Numbered from the stretch's first letter, positions 44,843 through 54,025 are shown. The stretch is 64,000 nucleotides of DNA from Halanaerobium saccharolyticum subsp. saccharolyticum DSM 6643 (GCF_000350165.1 NZ_CAUI01000023.1:372001-436000), one strand, 5' to 3'. Numbers and translations: made by a program. The notes: generated from the letters alone by a model not told the origin.

Positions 44843-46087
44843 TTAATAAATGCAGCACTTCTTATATTTTTTTCCGCTACCACAGGGGCAAGGATCATTT
44901 CTGCCTACATCCCATATTTCTTGATATAGTTTCAGTATTTCTTCTTTCATGATTTTTGGTGATTTCTGCTGTTTGAGCAGCTGAGATAATTTCTGCATAT
45001 AAGGATCTATATAATCAAAAAACAACTTGTATCCCTCACAGAGATAATTGAGCTTATAACCATCGCCTGTATCAACTATTCTATTTTTCGGGCAGCCTCC
45101 ATTACAGAAAAACAAGTAATTACATTTTAGGCACTTTTGATTTAATTTTTCTTTTTTGGTTCTACCGAAGTCTTGCTGCTGTTTAGAGTTCATCATTGCT
45201 AAAATATCTTTTTCTTTAATATTACCAAGTTTGTATTCTGGCTCCACAAAATGATCACAGGAATATAGGTCTCCATTATGCTCTATTACCGCTGCATTAC
45301 CACATTCTCTACTGAAAACACAAAGATTTGCTCCATAACCTACCCAAGCAGACAATGATTCTTCAAATATTTGAATAAAAATATCTCCCAAATCTTTAAG
45401 CCATTGATTAAAAACTCTAATTAAAAACTTACCGTATTCTTTTGGTTCCACAGATCGAGATATTATATTACCCTCTTGATCCTGCTCTACAATAGGAATA
45501 AACTGAATAAAATCAGCTTTAATTTCTTTAAAAAACTGATAGACTGCTTCCGGTGTTTTTGCATTAACATTGTTTACTACAGTCAGGATATTATAGTCCA
45601 CCTGATATTCTTTCAATTTATTAATTCCAGCTATTACTTTCTGATGAGTACCCTCACCAATTTTGTCTTTTCTGTATTTATTATGCAGTTCTTTCGGACC
45701 ATCAAGGCTTACACCTACTAAAAAATCATTTTTTTTTAGAAACTGAGCCCACTGATCATTAATTAAAACCGCGTTAGTCTGAATAGAATTTTGGATTTGC
45801 CACCCTGCAGGTGCATATTTTTTTTGCAGCTTTAATGCTTTTTTAAAAAAATCTAAGCCTCTTAGAGTTGGTTCTCCTCCCTACCAGCCAAAATTAACTA
45901 GCGGCCCTGGCTTTGACTTTATATATTGTTCTATGTATTCTTCTAAAATCTCTTCTGTCATTTGAAAGTTTTTAGTTTCCGAATACAATTCGGTTTTTTT
46001 AAGGTAATAACAATAATCACAATCTAAATTACAGATTGGTCCATTTGGAAAAGCCATTACATTAAAATTTGTTCTTTCATTTTTCAT
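44843..46087 (-). pseudogene. Anaerobic sulfatase-maturating radical SAM enzyme, interrupted by an in-frame TAG codon
   Basis: The frame spans 414 codons. The first 68 are complete from an ATG with AGGAGAG upstream and hold the radical SAM CxxxCxxC (CNLDCDYC). A TAG at 45881-45883 then stops translation after NFGW, but the same frame continues without another stop as GGEPTLRGLDFFKKA, VGVSLDGPKELHNKYR and onward to a SPASM region with many Cys (FSRECGN, CDHF, CLKC, CNGGCP, YLCEG), and ends in a SEC-C motif (NDPCPCGSGKKYKKCC). The usual motif is WQGGEPTL, so TAG sits exactly at the Gln: one C-to-T change of CAG explains it. The intact enzyme would convert Cys/Ser to formylglycine in sulfatases. 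As written, only a 68-residue product or readthrough is expected. Confidence 0.85.
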
Positions 46088-46117
46088 TTTTAACTCTCCT
46101 GTTTATAAAAATAATTA

Positions 46118-46180
46118 AGCCGACTATCAGAAGTAAGATATTGACTAAATTAAGCAAATGCTTTAACTGATAAACCGGCT
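46118..46180 (-). terminator. Terminator-like hairpin after the amino-sugar operon
   Basis: An outer stem AGCCG/CGGCT, then ATCAG/CTGAT, with an inner AAGCA/TGCTT hairpin, followed on the minus strand by TTAATTATTTTTA. It lies between the sugar kinase stop (46198) and the maturase start (46087), so the maturase may be expressed separately or by read-through. Confidence 0.6.
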
Positions 46181-46197
46181 ATTAATATTTTAACTTA

Positions 46198-47124
46198 TTA
46201 AATTTTACTTACTTTAATTTTCTTGAAATATTTTTCTACCTTTTTTTGATTAATATAACCAGTTTTTTTATCAACCGCATTAGCCACTCCACAAGCATTT
46301 GCAAATTTAAGCATTTTTTCAATATTCATCTTTTCTGTAATTGCCACTGCTAATCCTGCTGTGACACTATCTCCAGAGCCAGTTACGTTTGCAGTATCTA
46401 CTTTGGGTATTTCAACCTTATATAAAATATCCTCAGTTAAATAATACATCCCATTTTCTCCGAGAGTTAAAGCAATATCTTTTGCTCCCATTGATTGTAT
46501 TTTCTTTCCTGCTTTCAGAAAGTCTTTTTCATTATCAATAGAAGAGCCTATTAGAGCTTCAATTTCATTTTTATTTGGTTTAATAATATCCGGGCCAGCC
46601 TTTAGCCCAGCAATTAATGCTTTGCCACTGGTATCTAAAATCACTGCTTTATTTTTCATCTTTGCTATTTGTATTATCTTTTGATAAAAATCATTTTCAA
46701 GACCAGCTGGTAAACTACCTGAAATTGTTATAACTTCAAATTCCTTTATTTTAGATTCAAAATTATCTAAAAATCTTCTTTTTTCAGCTTCTGTAATTTT
46801 AGGACCATTTTCCAAAATTTCAATTGAGTCATTATTCTCATCAATAATGTTAAGACAGGTTCTTGTTGCAGCTTTAATTCTGGTAAAATCACTCTTTATA
46901 TTTGATTTTTCTAATTCATTAAAAATAAAATTTCCAGAAAAACCACCTATAAAACCCATTGCAAGCAGTTCTTGATCTAATAACTTTATAACTCTGCTGA
47001 CATTAATCCCTTTTCCACCTGCAGTCGCCTGATAATCATTAGTTCGCTGAACTGTATTTTTTTTAATTTCTGAAACATTATATCTTCTATCAACTGAAGT
47101 ATTTAATGTAACTGTTGCTATCAT
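46198..47124 (-). CDS. PfkB-family sugar phosphate kinase (tagatose-6-phosphate/1-phosphofructokinase type)
   Basis: A 308-residue kinase of the LacC/FruK branch of the PfkB family. The N-terminal ATVTLNTSVDR, the GGKGINVSRVI substrate/ATP motif and C-terminal VTGSGDSVTAGLA with the catalytic Asp are all intact. Given AgaS upstream and an aldolase next to it, phosphorylation of tagatose-6-phosphate to tagatose-1,6-bisphosphate is the likely step; 1-phosphofructokinase activity is the alternative. Its start overlaps the aldolase stop by 4 bases (ATGA). Confidence 0.9.
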   Translation of the reverse strand: MIATVTLNTSVDRRYNVSEIKKNTVQRTNDYQATAGGKGINVSRVIKLLDQELLAMGFIGGFSGNFIFNELEKSNIKSDFTRIKAATRTCLNIIDENNDSIEILENGPKITEAEKRRFLDNFESKIKEFEVITISGSLPAGLENDFYQKIIQIAKMKNKAVILDTSGKALIAGLKAGPDIIKPNKNEIEALIGSSIDNEKDFLKAGKKIQSMGAKDIALTLGENGMYYLTEDILYKVEIPKVDTANVTGSGDSVTAGLAVAITEKMNIEKMLKFANACGVANAVDKKTGYINQKKVEKYFKKIKVSKI

Positions 47125-47984
47125 TTTAATAACCCTTTATTTTCACTACCACATAATTTTATTTTTTTCTTTACTAATTCTTTCATGCTTGCTTTACCAG
47201 GTTTTAAATATTTCCGCGGGTCATTAGCATCAGGATTTTCATTAAAATAGCTCTTTACTGCATCTGAAAAAGCAATTTTTAATTCTGTAGCAATATTAAC
47301 CTTTGTAATTCCCATTGCTATTGATTTTTTAACATCCTTATCTGGAACACCGGAAGCTCCATGCAGAACTAAAGGAACATCCACATTATTTTCTATAGCT
47401 TTTAAGCGTTTATAATCGATTTTAGGGTCTTTTTTATACAAACCATGGGCTGTTCCAATTGCAACAGCCAAAGAATCAATTCCTGTTCTATTAACAAAGT
47501 CAGCTGCTAAATTGGGATCTGTTAATTGAGAATCTGCATCACTAACTTTTATATCATCTTCCTGACCTACTAACTTGCCTAGTTCAGCTTCTACACTTAC
47601 ATCATATAATCTGGCGAATTCAACTACTTCTTTAACCTTAGCAATATTTTCCTCATAATCTAAAGCTGAAGCATCAATCATAACTGATTTACAGCCTAAC
47701 TTTATTGATTCTTTTATATCCTCAATATTTTCATGATGATCTAAATGAAAAGCAATTGGCACTGTTGACTCTGCTGCTGCACTTTTCATGATATTTACTA
47801 AATAACGCGCTCCTGCAAATCTAATTGTTCCTGGTGTTGCTGCAATAATTATTGGAGAGTTCAATTCTTCTGCAGCTTCAACTACAACTTTTGTAGTTTC
47901 GAGGTTGTGTATGTTAAACGCTGGAACAGCATATCCTCTTTTTTGAGCATCTAATAAAAGGTTTTTATTTGAAATAATAAACAT
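47121..47984 (-). CDS. Class II tagatose/fructose-bisphosphate aldolase (GatY/KbaY type)
   Basis: A 287-residue zinc-dependent aldolase that splits the bisphosphate into dihydroxyacetone phosphate and glyceraldehyde-3-phosphate. AVPAFNIHNLETTKVVVEAA at the start, AFHLDHHENIEDIKESI with the zinc His, VEAELGKLVGQED and LHGASGVPDKDV are class II signatures. The long ORF opens at 48032, but those codons coincide with the tail of a broken deacetylase gene in another frame; AAGGAAGTGAT precedes ATG 47984, which I use. Context (AgaS, BadF-type kinase, tagatose-6-phosphate-type kinase) favours tagatose-1,6-bisphosphate. Confidence 0.9.
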   Translation of the reverse strand: MFIISNKNLLLDAQKRGYAVPAFNIHNLETTKVVVEAAEELNSPIIIAATPGTIRFAGARYLVNIMKSAAAESTVPIAFHLDHHENIEDIKESIKLGCKSVMIDASALDYEENIAKVKEVVEFARLYDVSVEAELGKLVGQEDDIKVSDADSQLTDPNLAADFVNRTGIDSLAVAIGTAHGLYKKDPKIDYKRLKAIENNVDVPLVLHGASGVPDKDVKKSIAMGITKVNIATELKIAFSDAVKSYFNENPDANDPRKYLKPGKASMKELVKKKIKLCGSENKGLLK

Positions 47985-48003
47985 TAAATCACTTCCTTTA
48001 AAA

Positions 48004-48120
48004 TTATTTTCTATATACAATATTTCCATCAATTACTGTTGCATAAATATTCATTTTTTCATCTACCACAGTCAGATTAGCTTTTTTATCTAATTTTATG
48101 TTAAATTGAAACCAAGAAAA
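48004..48120 (-). pseudogene. nagA: C-terminal remnant of a NagA/AgaA-type N-acetylhexosamine-6-phosphate deacetylase
   Basis: On the minus strand a stop-to-stop frame reads NIKLDKKANLTVVDEKMNIY then ATVIDGNIVYRK and a TAA at 48004-48006. This resembles the closing beta-strand block of NagA-type amidohydrolases (KxADLVVLDEDLNVxATxVxGKxVY). About the last 30-35 codons remain; the metal-binding barrel (about 350 residues) is missing. A stop codon and non-coding AT-rich DNA lie upstream. The remnant ends 20 bases before the aldolase start, so a deletion probably removed the 5' part while keeping the aldolase's ribosome binding site. The deacetylase is exactly the enzyme expected between kinase and AgaS. 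Confidence 0.72.
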
Positions 48121-48424
48121 AATTATTATTCAATAGCTTTAAATAAAAAGTGTTGTGAATTTGAATAATTGAAAGAAAAATTTATAAAAAAAGAATATAA
48201 TTAAAAAATAATTCAGAATCAAAGTTAAAATAGTAAATTTTAAGAATCTACTTCAAAACTAAAACTAGCAACTCTATAGTCTAAGAATATATTTTCAGCA
48301 ATATATAGTTTTTATTAATGAAAAATTTACTAAACAAAGACAAGAATCTTATTGTTAAGAATATTTATTTAGATTTTGAGATAAATTATTTTCTTGCTAT
48401 TATTTTATATATTAATAATATTAT
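48121..48424. other. 304-base gap between the permease gene and the deacetylase remnant
   Basis: AT-rich DNA with no supported gene and no strong hairpin. A plus-strand ORF beginning at 48318 runs into the permease gene in antisense and has no ribosome binding site. This is where the 5' part of the deacetylase gene would be expected, so I read it as deletion or decay scar. Confidence 0.5.
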
Positions 48425-49261
48425 TTATCCCTTTACAGCTCCAGCCGTTAATCCACTTATTAAATACCTATTTAAAAATATAACAACAATTAAAGGAGGT
48501 ATAATAGTTAACATCCCAGCAGAAGACATCAATCCATAATTAATGCTATGTTTACCAACATATTCAGTTATTAATACTGTTAAAGGTTTTGCCTGGTTTG
48601 GAGCAAATACTAAGGGTATAACAAATTGGCTCCACGTATTTAAAAAAGTTAAAATAGCTACAGATATAATACCAGGAGTAACTAATGGTAGAATTGTTAG
48701 AAAAGATTTAAATCTTGATGCTCCTGCAATCATCGCAGCTTCTTCTAATTCATCTGGTATAGTATTAAAATGACTTCTCATTAACCATAAACCTAACGGG
48801 ATAAAGGCAGAAGAGTAAATCAATATAATTCCTGTATATGTATCCAATAATCCTATATTTATAATAATTTTATACAATGGTATCATTACTGCATAAGCTG
48901 GCAAAGTCATTGTTGCGATTACTAAACCAAATATTATATTATTTCCAAAAAAGTTTATTTTTGAAAAAACATACCCAGCAATTGATGATACTAAAATAAC
49001 TATTATAGTAGCTCCACCACAAGCAACAAATGAATTAATCAATGCATTTTTAAAATTCCTACTCATACTTTGATCATTATCATTGAATCCTAACAGCAAG
49101 CTATAATTTTCAAGATTAATTCTTCCTGGTATTAAATTTAAGTCTTTTGATCTCAATAAATCTTCATCTAACAAACTTGTCCTTAACCCCCATAAGATAG
49201 GGAATAATGACCATGTTAATATTAAAAAGAGTAAAAATATTATTATATACTTTCTTTTCAT
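48425..49261 (-). CDS. MalG/UgpE-type carbohydrate ABC transporter permease
   Basis: A 278-residue inner-membrane permease with six predicted helices. The EAA loop is EEAAMIAGASRFKSFLTILPLVTPGI. RGLRTSLLDED near the start and ISGLTAGAVKG at the end are typical of MalG/UgpE-like proteins. It pairs with the MalF-type permease whose stop lies 3 bases upstream. No ATPase gene is in the cluster. The ATG has GAGGAGGAT upstream. Confidence 0.91.
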   Translation of the reverse strand: MKRKYIIIFLLFLILTWSLFPILWGLRTSLLDEDLLRSKDLNLIPGRINLENYSLLLGFNDNDQSMSRNFKNALINSFVACGGATIIVILVSSIAGYVFSKINFFGNNIIFGLVIATMTLPAYAVMIPLYKIIINIGLLDTYTGIILIYSSAFIPLGLWLMRSHFNTIPDELEEAAMIAGASRFKSFLTILPLVTPGIISVAILTFLNTWSQFVIPLVFAPNQAKPLTVLITEYVGKHSINYGLMSSAGMLTIIPPLIVVIFLNRYLISGLTAGAVKG

Positions 49262-49264
49262 TTT

Positions 49265-50131
49265 TTAATCCTCCTCTTTTCCAATAAAAACTATATAGCT
49301 TATGGTTAATGTTAATATAATAATTGCTACAATTAATGATAACGCCATACCTTTACTTAATTTTAATTGTCTGAATGCTATTAAATAGTTTTGCATTAAT
49401 ATTGTTCTTGTATCCAATGCCAAACCATTTAAAACAAAAACTTCATCGAATAGGTTCATTACAAAAAAAGTTCCTTGAGTCATAGCAATAACAATTGCTG
49501 GTTTAAGTAGAGGTAAAGTAATTTTTGTGAATTCCTGAAAACTACTAGCTCCATCTATTTTAGCTGCCTCATATAACTCCTTAGAGATGGTTTGTAATTG
49601 AGCTAATATAATAATAACAAAAAGAGGTAATATTTTCCATACATGAACTAAAGCTATGAAGATCAATGACAAGTTTGGTTTAGCTAACCATACTTGATAT
49701 CCATCAATTAAACTAAAATTTGCTAATAAATTATTTAATAATCCAAAATTAGGATGATAAATCCATTTCCAAATCACTGCATTTACAACTGGTGGGAGTG
49801 CCCAAGGTAATATTATTAATGCAAGTATTATTCCTCTCCCCATAAAATTACGTCTCAATATTAAAGAAATAATTATACCACCAACTAACTCTAAAGTAAC
49901 AGCTAATAAAAAATATTTCATACTATTACCAATCACTTGTAATATTGTTGAGCTAGTTAATAATTCTTTAAAATTACTTAACCCTACAAATTCATTTTGT
50001 TGAGGTTTTACTAAATCTATAGAGTATAAACTATCTACTATAGTTAAAACTGCAGGATAGAATACTAATGCTATCATTATTATTAATAATGGAGATATTA
50101 ATATATAAGAAAAAATATTTTTATTTTTCAT
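49265..50131 (-). CDS. MalF/UgpA-type sugar ABC transporter permease
   Basis: A 288-residue inner-membrane permease with six helices and an EAA loop KELYEAAKIDGASSFQEFTKITLPLLKPAI. The N-terminus (FSYILISPLLIIMIALVFYP) and TM order are typical of MalF/UgpA-like proteins. It forms a heterodimer with the next gene's product. The ATG has TTGAGGTGA upstream. The gap from the binding-protein gene contains a hairpin with a short T-run. Confidence 0.91.
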   Translation of the reverse strand: MKNKNIFSYILISPLLIIMIALVFYPAVLTIVDSLYSIDLVKPQQNEFVGLSNFKELLTSSTILQVIGNSMKYFLLAVTLELVGGIIISLILRRNFMGRGIILALIILPWALPPVVNAVIWKWIYHPNFGLLNNLLANFSLIDGYQVWLAKPNLSLIFIALVHVWKILPLFVIIILAQLQTISKELYEAAKIDGASSFQEFTKITLPLLKPAIVIAMTQGTFFVMNLFDEVFVLNGLALDTRTILMQNYLIAFRQLKLSKGMALSLIVAIIILTLTISYIVFIGKEED

Positions 50132-50146
50132 TTTTTCACCTCAAAA

Positions 50147-50181
50147 ATAATGGGGATTACAAAAACTGCAATCCCCATTAT
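50147..50181 (-). terminator. Intercistronic attenuator-like hairpin after the binding-protein gene
   Basis: Perfect 12-bp arms ATAATGGGGATT/AATCCCCATTAT with an 11-base loop, followed on the minus strand by TTTTT and then immediately by the ribosome binding site GAGGTG of the permease. It is a leaky terminator by design: it lowers permease expression relative to the binding protein. Confidence 0.85.
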
Positions 50182-50199
50182 AATATTATTTATTACTTA

Positions 50200-51474
50200 C
50201 TAATCAGTTAATTTATGACTTTCTTCAACTAATTTATTCATACCTTCTTCTAATGAAATAGAATCTTTAGCCATTTGATTAATGGTGGTAGCTACAATTG
50301 TACTAAATTCTGGGTACCATGGTGGTGTTCCCTGAGGGAATAAAGGTTCAATTGTTTTCATCACATTTAATATAGTTTCTCCTGCAGGTAATTCGCCTTC
50401 ATTATTTAACTCATTGATAACTTTTTTTGAATTTGGAAATAGACCTAATTCTTTATATAATCTTTTAGCATTGTCTGGTCTATTTAAGAATTGAATGAAT
50501 TTGGCAGCTGCTTCCTTATTATCAGATGCTTTAGGTATTCCATAACCTTCCACTAATCCAAATGTAGTTGAATCATTTTTCTTGCCTGGTACAGGTATCA
50601 TTTTTACATCTTCTGCTACACTTGATTCTGATTCATCTGAATATACTGCCATATTTCCAGCCCAACCTGCTAAATCAATAGAGGTCTCCCCAGACTTAAA
50701 TGCTTCTATTATATCAACATCTTTATATTGCGTTGAAGCAGGATCAACAATTTTATGTTTCTGGAGAGAATTTATTAATAATTTCATGGCTTGATAACCA
50801 GCAGAATTTTCGTCTCCAAATAATGGATTCCAGTTTTTATCAAAAAGTTCTCCACCTAAAGCCTTAGTCATTAAATACCAAGGTGTTGCAGATCCCTCAG
50901 TAGCAGAAAGAGGAATTGCTAATGGATATTCAATGTCAGTCTCTTCTTTGATTTTTATAGCTTGTTCAATTAACTCTTCTGAAGAATTCATGTAATTTTC
51001 AATTCCTGCTTCCTTAAAATGATTTGTATTAATATATGTTACACGAAAATCATTAAAATATGGTATTCCTAATGTTTTACCATTGTATTTAAAAATCGAG
51101 GAAGTAGAAATATCTTCAAAAAATTCTTCAGAAAAATATTTATCTAATGGTTCATACCAACCAGCTGCACCAAATTGTCCTACCCAAGACCAATCGAATT
51201 CTGTAACATCAGCAGGAGCCATACCAGCAACACTAGAAGTTACTATTTTATCATGTATATCATCCCAAGCCATAGTCTGGACATTCACTGTAATACCTGT
51301 CTCTTTATTAAATTCATCAAGCATTTCTTGTGGTATATCACTCCATGGAGTTACTAAAGCATCAATTTCTACTCCGTCATATTCTTGAGCAACTCCTGTA
51401 TTAGTTAATGTGAAGGTAAATGTTAACAAAAAAACAAAAGTTATTATCAGTAATTTATTATTAATCTTTAACAT
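50200..51474 (-). CDS. Extracellular sugar-binding protein (family 1 solute-binding protein)
   Basis: A 424-residue exported binding protein for an oligosaccharide/amino-sugar importer. The signal peptide (about 1-27: basic MLKINNK, hydrophobic core) ends near TGVAQEY, without a lipobox. The mature start GVEIDALVTPWSDIPQEMLDEF is typical, as are WSWVGQFGAAGWYEPLD and the closing LNRPDNAKRLYKELG. The ORF opens at 51510, but AAGGGGGA fits the ATG at 51474. It serves the two permeases downstream. With AgaS and the kinase beside it, an amino sugar or its glycoside is the likely ligand. Confidence 0.9.
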   Translation of the reverse strand: MLKINNKLLIITFVFLLTFTFTLTNTGVAQEYDGVEIDALVTPWSDIPQEMLDEFNKETGITVNVQTMAWDDIHDKIVTSSVAGMAPADVTEFDWSWVGQFGAAGWYEPLDKYFSEEFFEDISTSSIFKYNGKTLGIPYFNDFRVTYINTNHFKEAGIENYMNSSEELIEQAIKIKEETDIEYPLAIPLSATEGSATPWYLMTKALGGELFDKNWNPLFGDENSAGYQAMKLLINSLQKHKIVDPASTQYKDVDIIEAFKSGETSIDLAGWAGNMAVYSDESESSVAEDVKMIPVPGKKNDSTTFGLVEGYGIPKASDNKEAAAKFIQFLNRPDNAKRLYKELGLFPNSKKVINELNNEGELPAGETILNVMKTIEPLFPQGTPPWYPEFSTIVATTINQMAKDSISLEEGMNKLVEESHKLTD

Positions 51475-51765
51475 AATTTTCCCCCTTATAAGTTGGTTAA
51501 AAAGTAACAATTAAATGATTTTATTATATTAAAATAAACCATTCAATAATTTGATATCTAACAAGAATAGAAACATTTACATATTTCGATTTATTTTTAA
51601 AATTCTGATTAAAAATATCTAGAAAAAAAGATAAGTCGATAAAAGCCAGCCCGTCATTATTACATTTAATTTTGGAATGTTATAATACTTTTTTAATTTA
51701 AAAATTAGTTAAGAAAATAATTCTAATTATTTCATAGTATAATAATCACCTCCATATTTTATTTT
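51475..51765. other. 291-base gap containing an orphan ribosome binding site
   Basis: No gene is seen. On the minus strand 51738-51757 holds GGAGGTGATTA followed by an ATG with only one further codon (AAA) before TAA. The rest is AT-rich without a stable hairpin. The strong binding site with nothing behind it may mark a lost gene or be an accident. Confidence 0.45.
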
Positions 51766-52755
51766 TTAATTAATATTTTCATACTCTTTAAGTTTACTTA
51801 AAACATTTTTACTATAGTTCATTTTATTTTCATATGATAATTTAGCATATAAAGCTGCTCCAGTTACTGGTTTTAAAATCGGCTCTACCAATTTCACATC
51901 ATAAGATAATTCATTTAAATATTTTTCAAATGGTTCTAGAACAAACTCTCCAGCCTTAAAAACTCCTCCAGAATATGATATTTTAACTGAATCATCTACA
52001 AAATTAAGTTTGTTTATAATAGCTTTTATAGTTAAAAAATGTTCATATGCAGCTTCTTTATACAACTTTAAAGCAACCTTATCTTCTAATAATGCCGCTT
52101 CATATAAAATCTTCGCTAGAGATGCAATTTTTTTTCTATCCATTTCATATTCATCATATAAAATATCTAAAATTTCAAAATCATTTTTAACTCCAAAGTA
52201 ATTTCTTATTATTTCATATAATTTTGTTTTTTTAATTCTATTATCAGATTCTTTTGTAAAATAAGAAATCATTTTTTTACTTAACCAAAAAGCAGATCCT
52301 TCATCTCCATAATAATATCCCCAACCGCTAGATCTTGCTTTATTACCGTTACTATCTTTACCAAAACCTATTGCTCCAGTACCTGCCACTAAATTTATAC
52401 CAGGCTTACATGCCAAAGAACCAGCCCAACCTACTTCAACATCATTACCACATAAGAAATTTGAGCTTTTTAAAATATTTTTTATATGTTTTTCTACTAA
52501 ATTAATTTTTCCATTTCTAACTTCATCTCCATAACCTGGAACACCTATAAATGTAAAATCTATTTCATTTGAAATAATATTTGCTTTTTTACAAACTTTA
52601 TTCAACCCTTCATCAAGATTGTTTTTAAAAGAGTCTATACCAACCTGTAAAATATGTATACTCTCCGTTCTAGATTCTGCTAACACACTTCCTTTTTCAT
52701 CAATTAATAAATATCTTGTCTTAGAACCTCCCCCATCTATACCTAAATAATACAA
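51766..52755 (-). CDS. BadF/BadG-type N-acetylhexosamine kinase
   Basis: A 329-residue sugar kinase of the actin-like ATPase (ASKHA) superfamily. The phosphate-1 motif is LGIDGGGSKTRYLLID, the catalytic/sugar region VAGTGAIGFGKDSNGN, with SSGWGYYYGDEGSAFWLSKK and the adenosine motif ISYSGGVFKAG. This subgroup includes N-acetylglucosamine kinase; with AgaS nearby, N-acetylgalactosamine or galactosamine phosphorylation at C6 is plausible. The start is TTG with AAGGAGTG upstream. It lies 76 bases after agaS, in the same operon. Confidence 0.88.
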   Translation of the reverse strand: MYYLGIDGGGSKTRYLLIDEKGSVLAESRTESIHILQVGIDSFKNNLDEGLNKVCKKANIISNEIDFTFIGVPGYGDEVRNGKINLVEKHIKNILKSSNFLCGNDVEVGWAGSLACKPGINLVAGTGAIGFGKDSNGNKARSSGWGYYYGDEGSAFWLSKKMISYFTKESDNRIKKTKLYEIIRNYFGVKNDFEILDILYDEYEMDRKKIASLAKILYEAALLEDKVALKLYKEAAYEHFLTIKAIINKLNFVDDSVKISYSGGVFKAGEFVLEPFEKYLNELSYDVKLVEPILKPVTGAALYAKLSYENKMNYSKNVLSKLKEYENIN

Positions 52756-52831
52756 AAATATCCACTCCTTACAATTAATTTGATATAATAAATTCTATAA
52801 TCTTTAATAAGGAAACACCCCTAAATATATA

Positions 52832-54007
52832 TCATTTTTTATAGGGATATATTTTCACTCCTTGAACAACTCTATTTACACTTCCATCTGGACTTGGATT
52901 ATCTGGATTAATTCCGGAGTGTATTGATTTATAAAGTGAAATAATTTGAGCATAAATTATATATTCCAATGTATTAAATACTTCATCTTCATCATCCATT
53001 TTAGAGTATGAAGATAGATAAAAGTCACACTTTTCTTTTATTTTTTTCCTGTTCTTTATAGTAATTACTGCAGTTTTATAACCCAATTTACTTTTATTTA
53101 ATTCATTTAACAAATCATATTCATATTTAAGATTATATTCATTATCAGACAGAAAAAATAAGATTAGTGAATCTTTATCTATTATTGACTTTGGACCATG
53201 TCTAAACCCTAAAGGAGTATCATATCGAGTAATGATTTGACCTGATGTTAATTCGAGAAGTTTTAGACTAGCTTCTTTTGCTACACCAAAGAAACTATAA
53301 TCCCCTAAATAAATAATCTTTTTAAAGTCAGCTTCTAATAATTTTTTATTGTCACAAAAGCTATCTATAATTTCCTCTGCTGCTTTAGCTTTTAGCTCAA
53401 CTGTAGAGTTTAACTTGTCCAGCTCTTCAATATTAAAAAACAATAATGCAGTTAAAAGCATAGAAGTGTAGCTACTGGTCATTGCAAAACCACGGTCATT
53501 AGTTTTTTTTGGTAGTAAAACCAATTGATTATATGAATCAGAAACTTTCTGTGCAAGCTTGCCTTCTTTGTTACATGTGATTACTAGCTGATAAAGATCA
53601 TTAACCATTTCTTCTGCCAATTCAATTGCTGCCACACTTTCTGGGCTATTGCCTGAACGTGCAAATGAAATTAACAATGTTGGAATTTTTTTATTAAAAT
53701 ATACTTCAGGATGAGTTACAAGTTCTGTAGTATGAACTGATGCAGTTTCAAATTGTGGAAACTTCTTTTTTAAATATGGTGTTAAAGAATCACCAATAAA
53801 ACCTGAGGTACCTGCACCTGCAAATATTATATTTAACCGTTCCATATTCATTAGTTTTTTATAAAAATTAATAAGATCTTTTTTGATTTCTTTAACTTTC
53901 TTATAAGTCTGTCTCCACATCTCAGGCTGCTGAACAATTTCTTCAGCGGTATATATTCCATTTTTTTCTTTCCATTTTTCCTTGGTCATGCCTAATATCC
54001 TTTTCAT
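52832..54007 (-). CDS. agaS: AgaS-type SIS-domain sugar isomerase/deaminase
   Basis: A 391-residue protein with two SIS domains (about 45-190 and 215-350). Sugar-phosphate-binding motifs are FAGAGTSGFIGD and LISFARSGNSPESVAA, and the AgaS-specific stretch TPLGFRHGPKSI with closing SVNRVVQGVKIYP is clear. AgaS converts galactosamine-6-phosphate to tagatose-6-phosphate and ammonia. The ATG has GAGGTGG upstream. A copy of the GntR operator (54026-54046) overlaps its leader. The products feed the tagatose-type kinase and aldolase genes downstream. Confidence 0.9.
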   Translation of the reverse strand: MKRILGMTKEKWKEKNGIYTAEEIVQQPEMWRQTYKKVKEIKKDLINFYKKLMNMERLNIIFAGAGTSGFIGDSLTPYLKKKFPQFETASVHTTELVTHPEVYFNKKIPTLLISFARSGNSPESVAAIELAEEMVNDLYQLVITCNKEGKLAQKVSDSYNQLVLLPKKTNDRGFAMTSSYTSMLLTALLFFNIEELDKLNSTVELKAKAAEEIIDSFCDNKKLLEADFKKIIYLGDYSFFGVAKEASLKLLELTSGQIITRYDTPLGFRHGPKSIIDKDSLILFFLSDNEYNLKYEYDLLNELNKSKLGYKTAVITIKNRKKIKEKCDFYLSSYSKMDDEDEVFNTLEYIIYAQIISLYKSIHSGINPDNPSPDGSVNRVVQGVKIYPYKK

Positions 54008-54025
54008 AATACCACCTCTTAATTA

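Noticed and set aside
45881-45883. General reassignment of TAG to pyrrolysine as the explanation of the maturase stop
   Set aside because: TAG ends cheR, the CpsB-type gene and the 58890 binding-protein gene normally, and the motif expects Gln, which a C-to-T change explains. Kept only as a test to run, not as a claim.
47985-48032. N-terminal extension of the aldolase to 48032
   Set aside because: These codons overlap the deacetylase remnant in another frame and the real ribosome binding site sits just before 47984.
48318-48539. Plus-strand ORF running into the permease gene
   Set aside because: No ribosome binding site, low complexity and antisense to a conserved permease.
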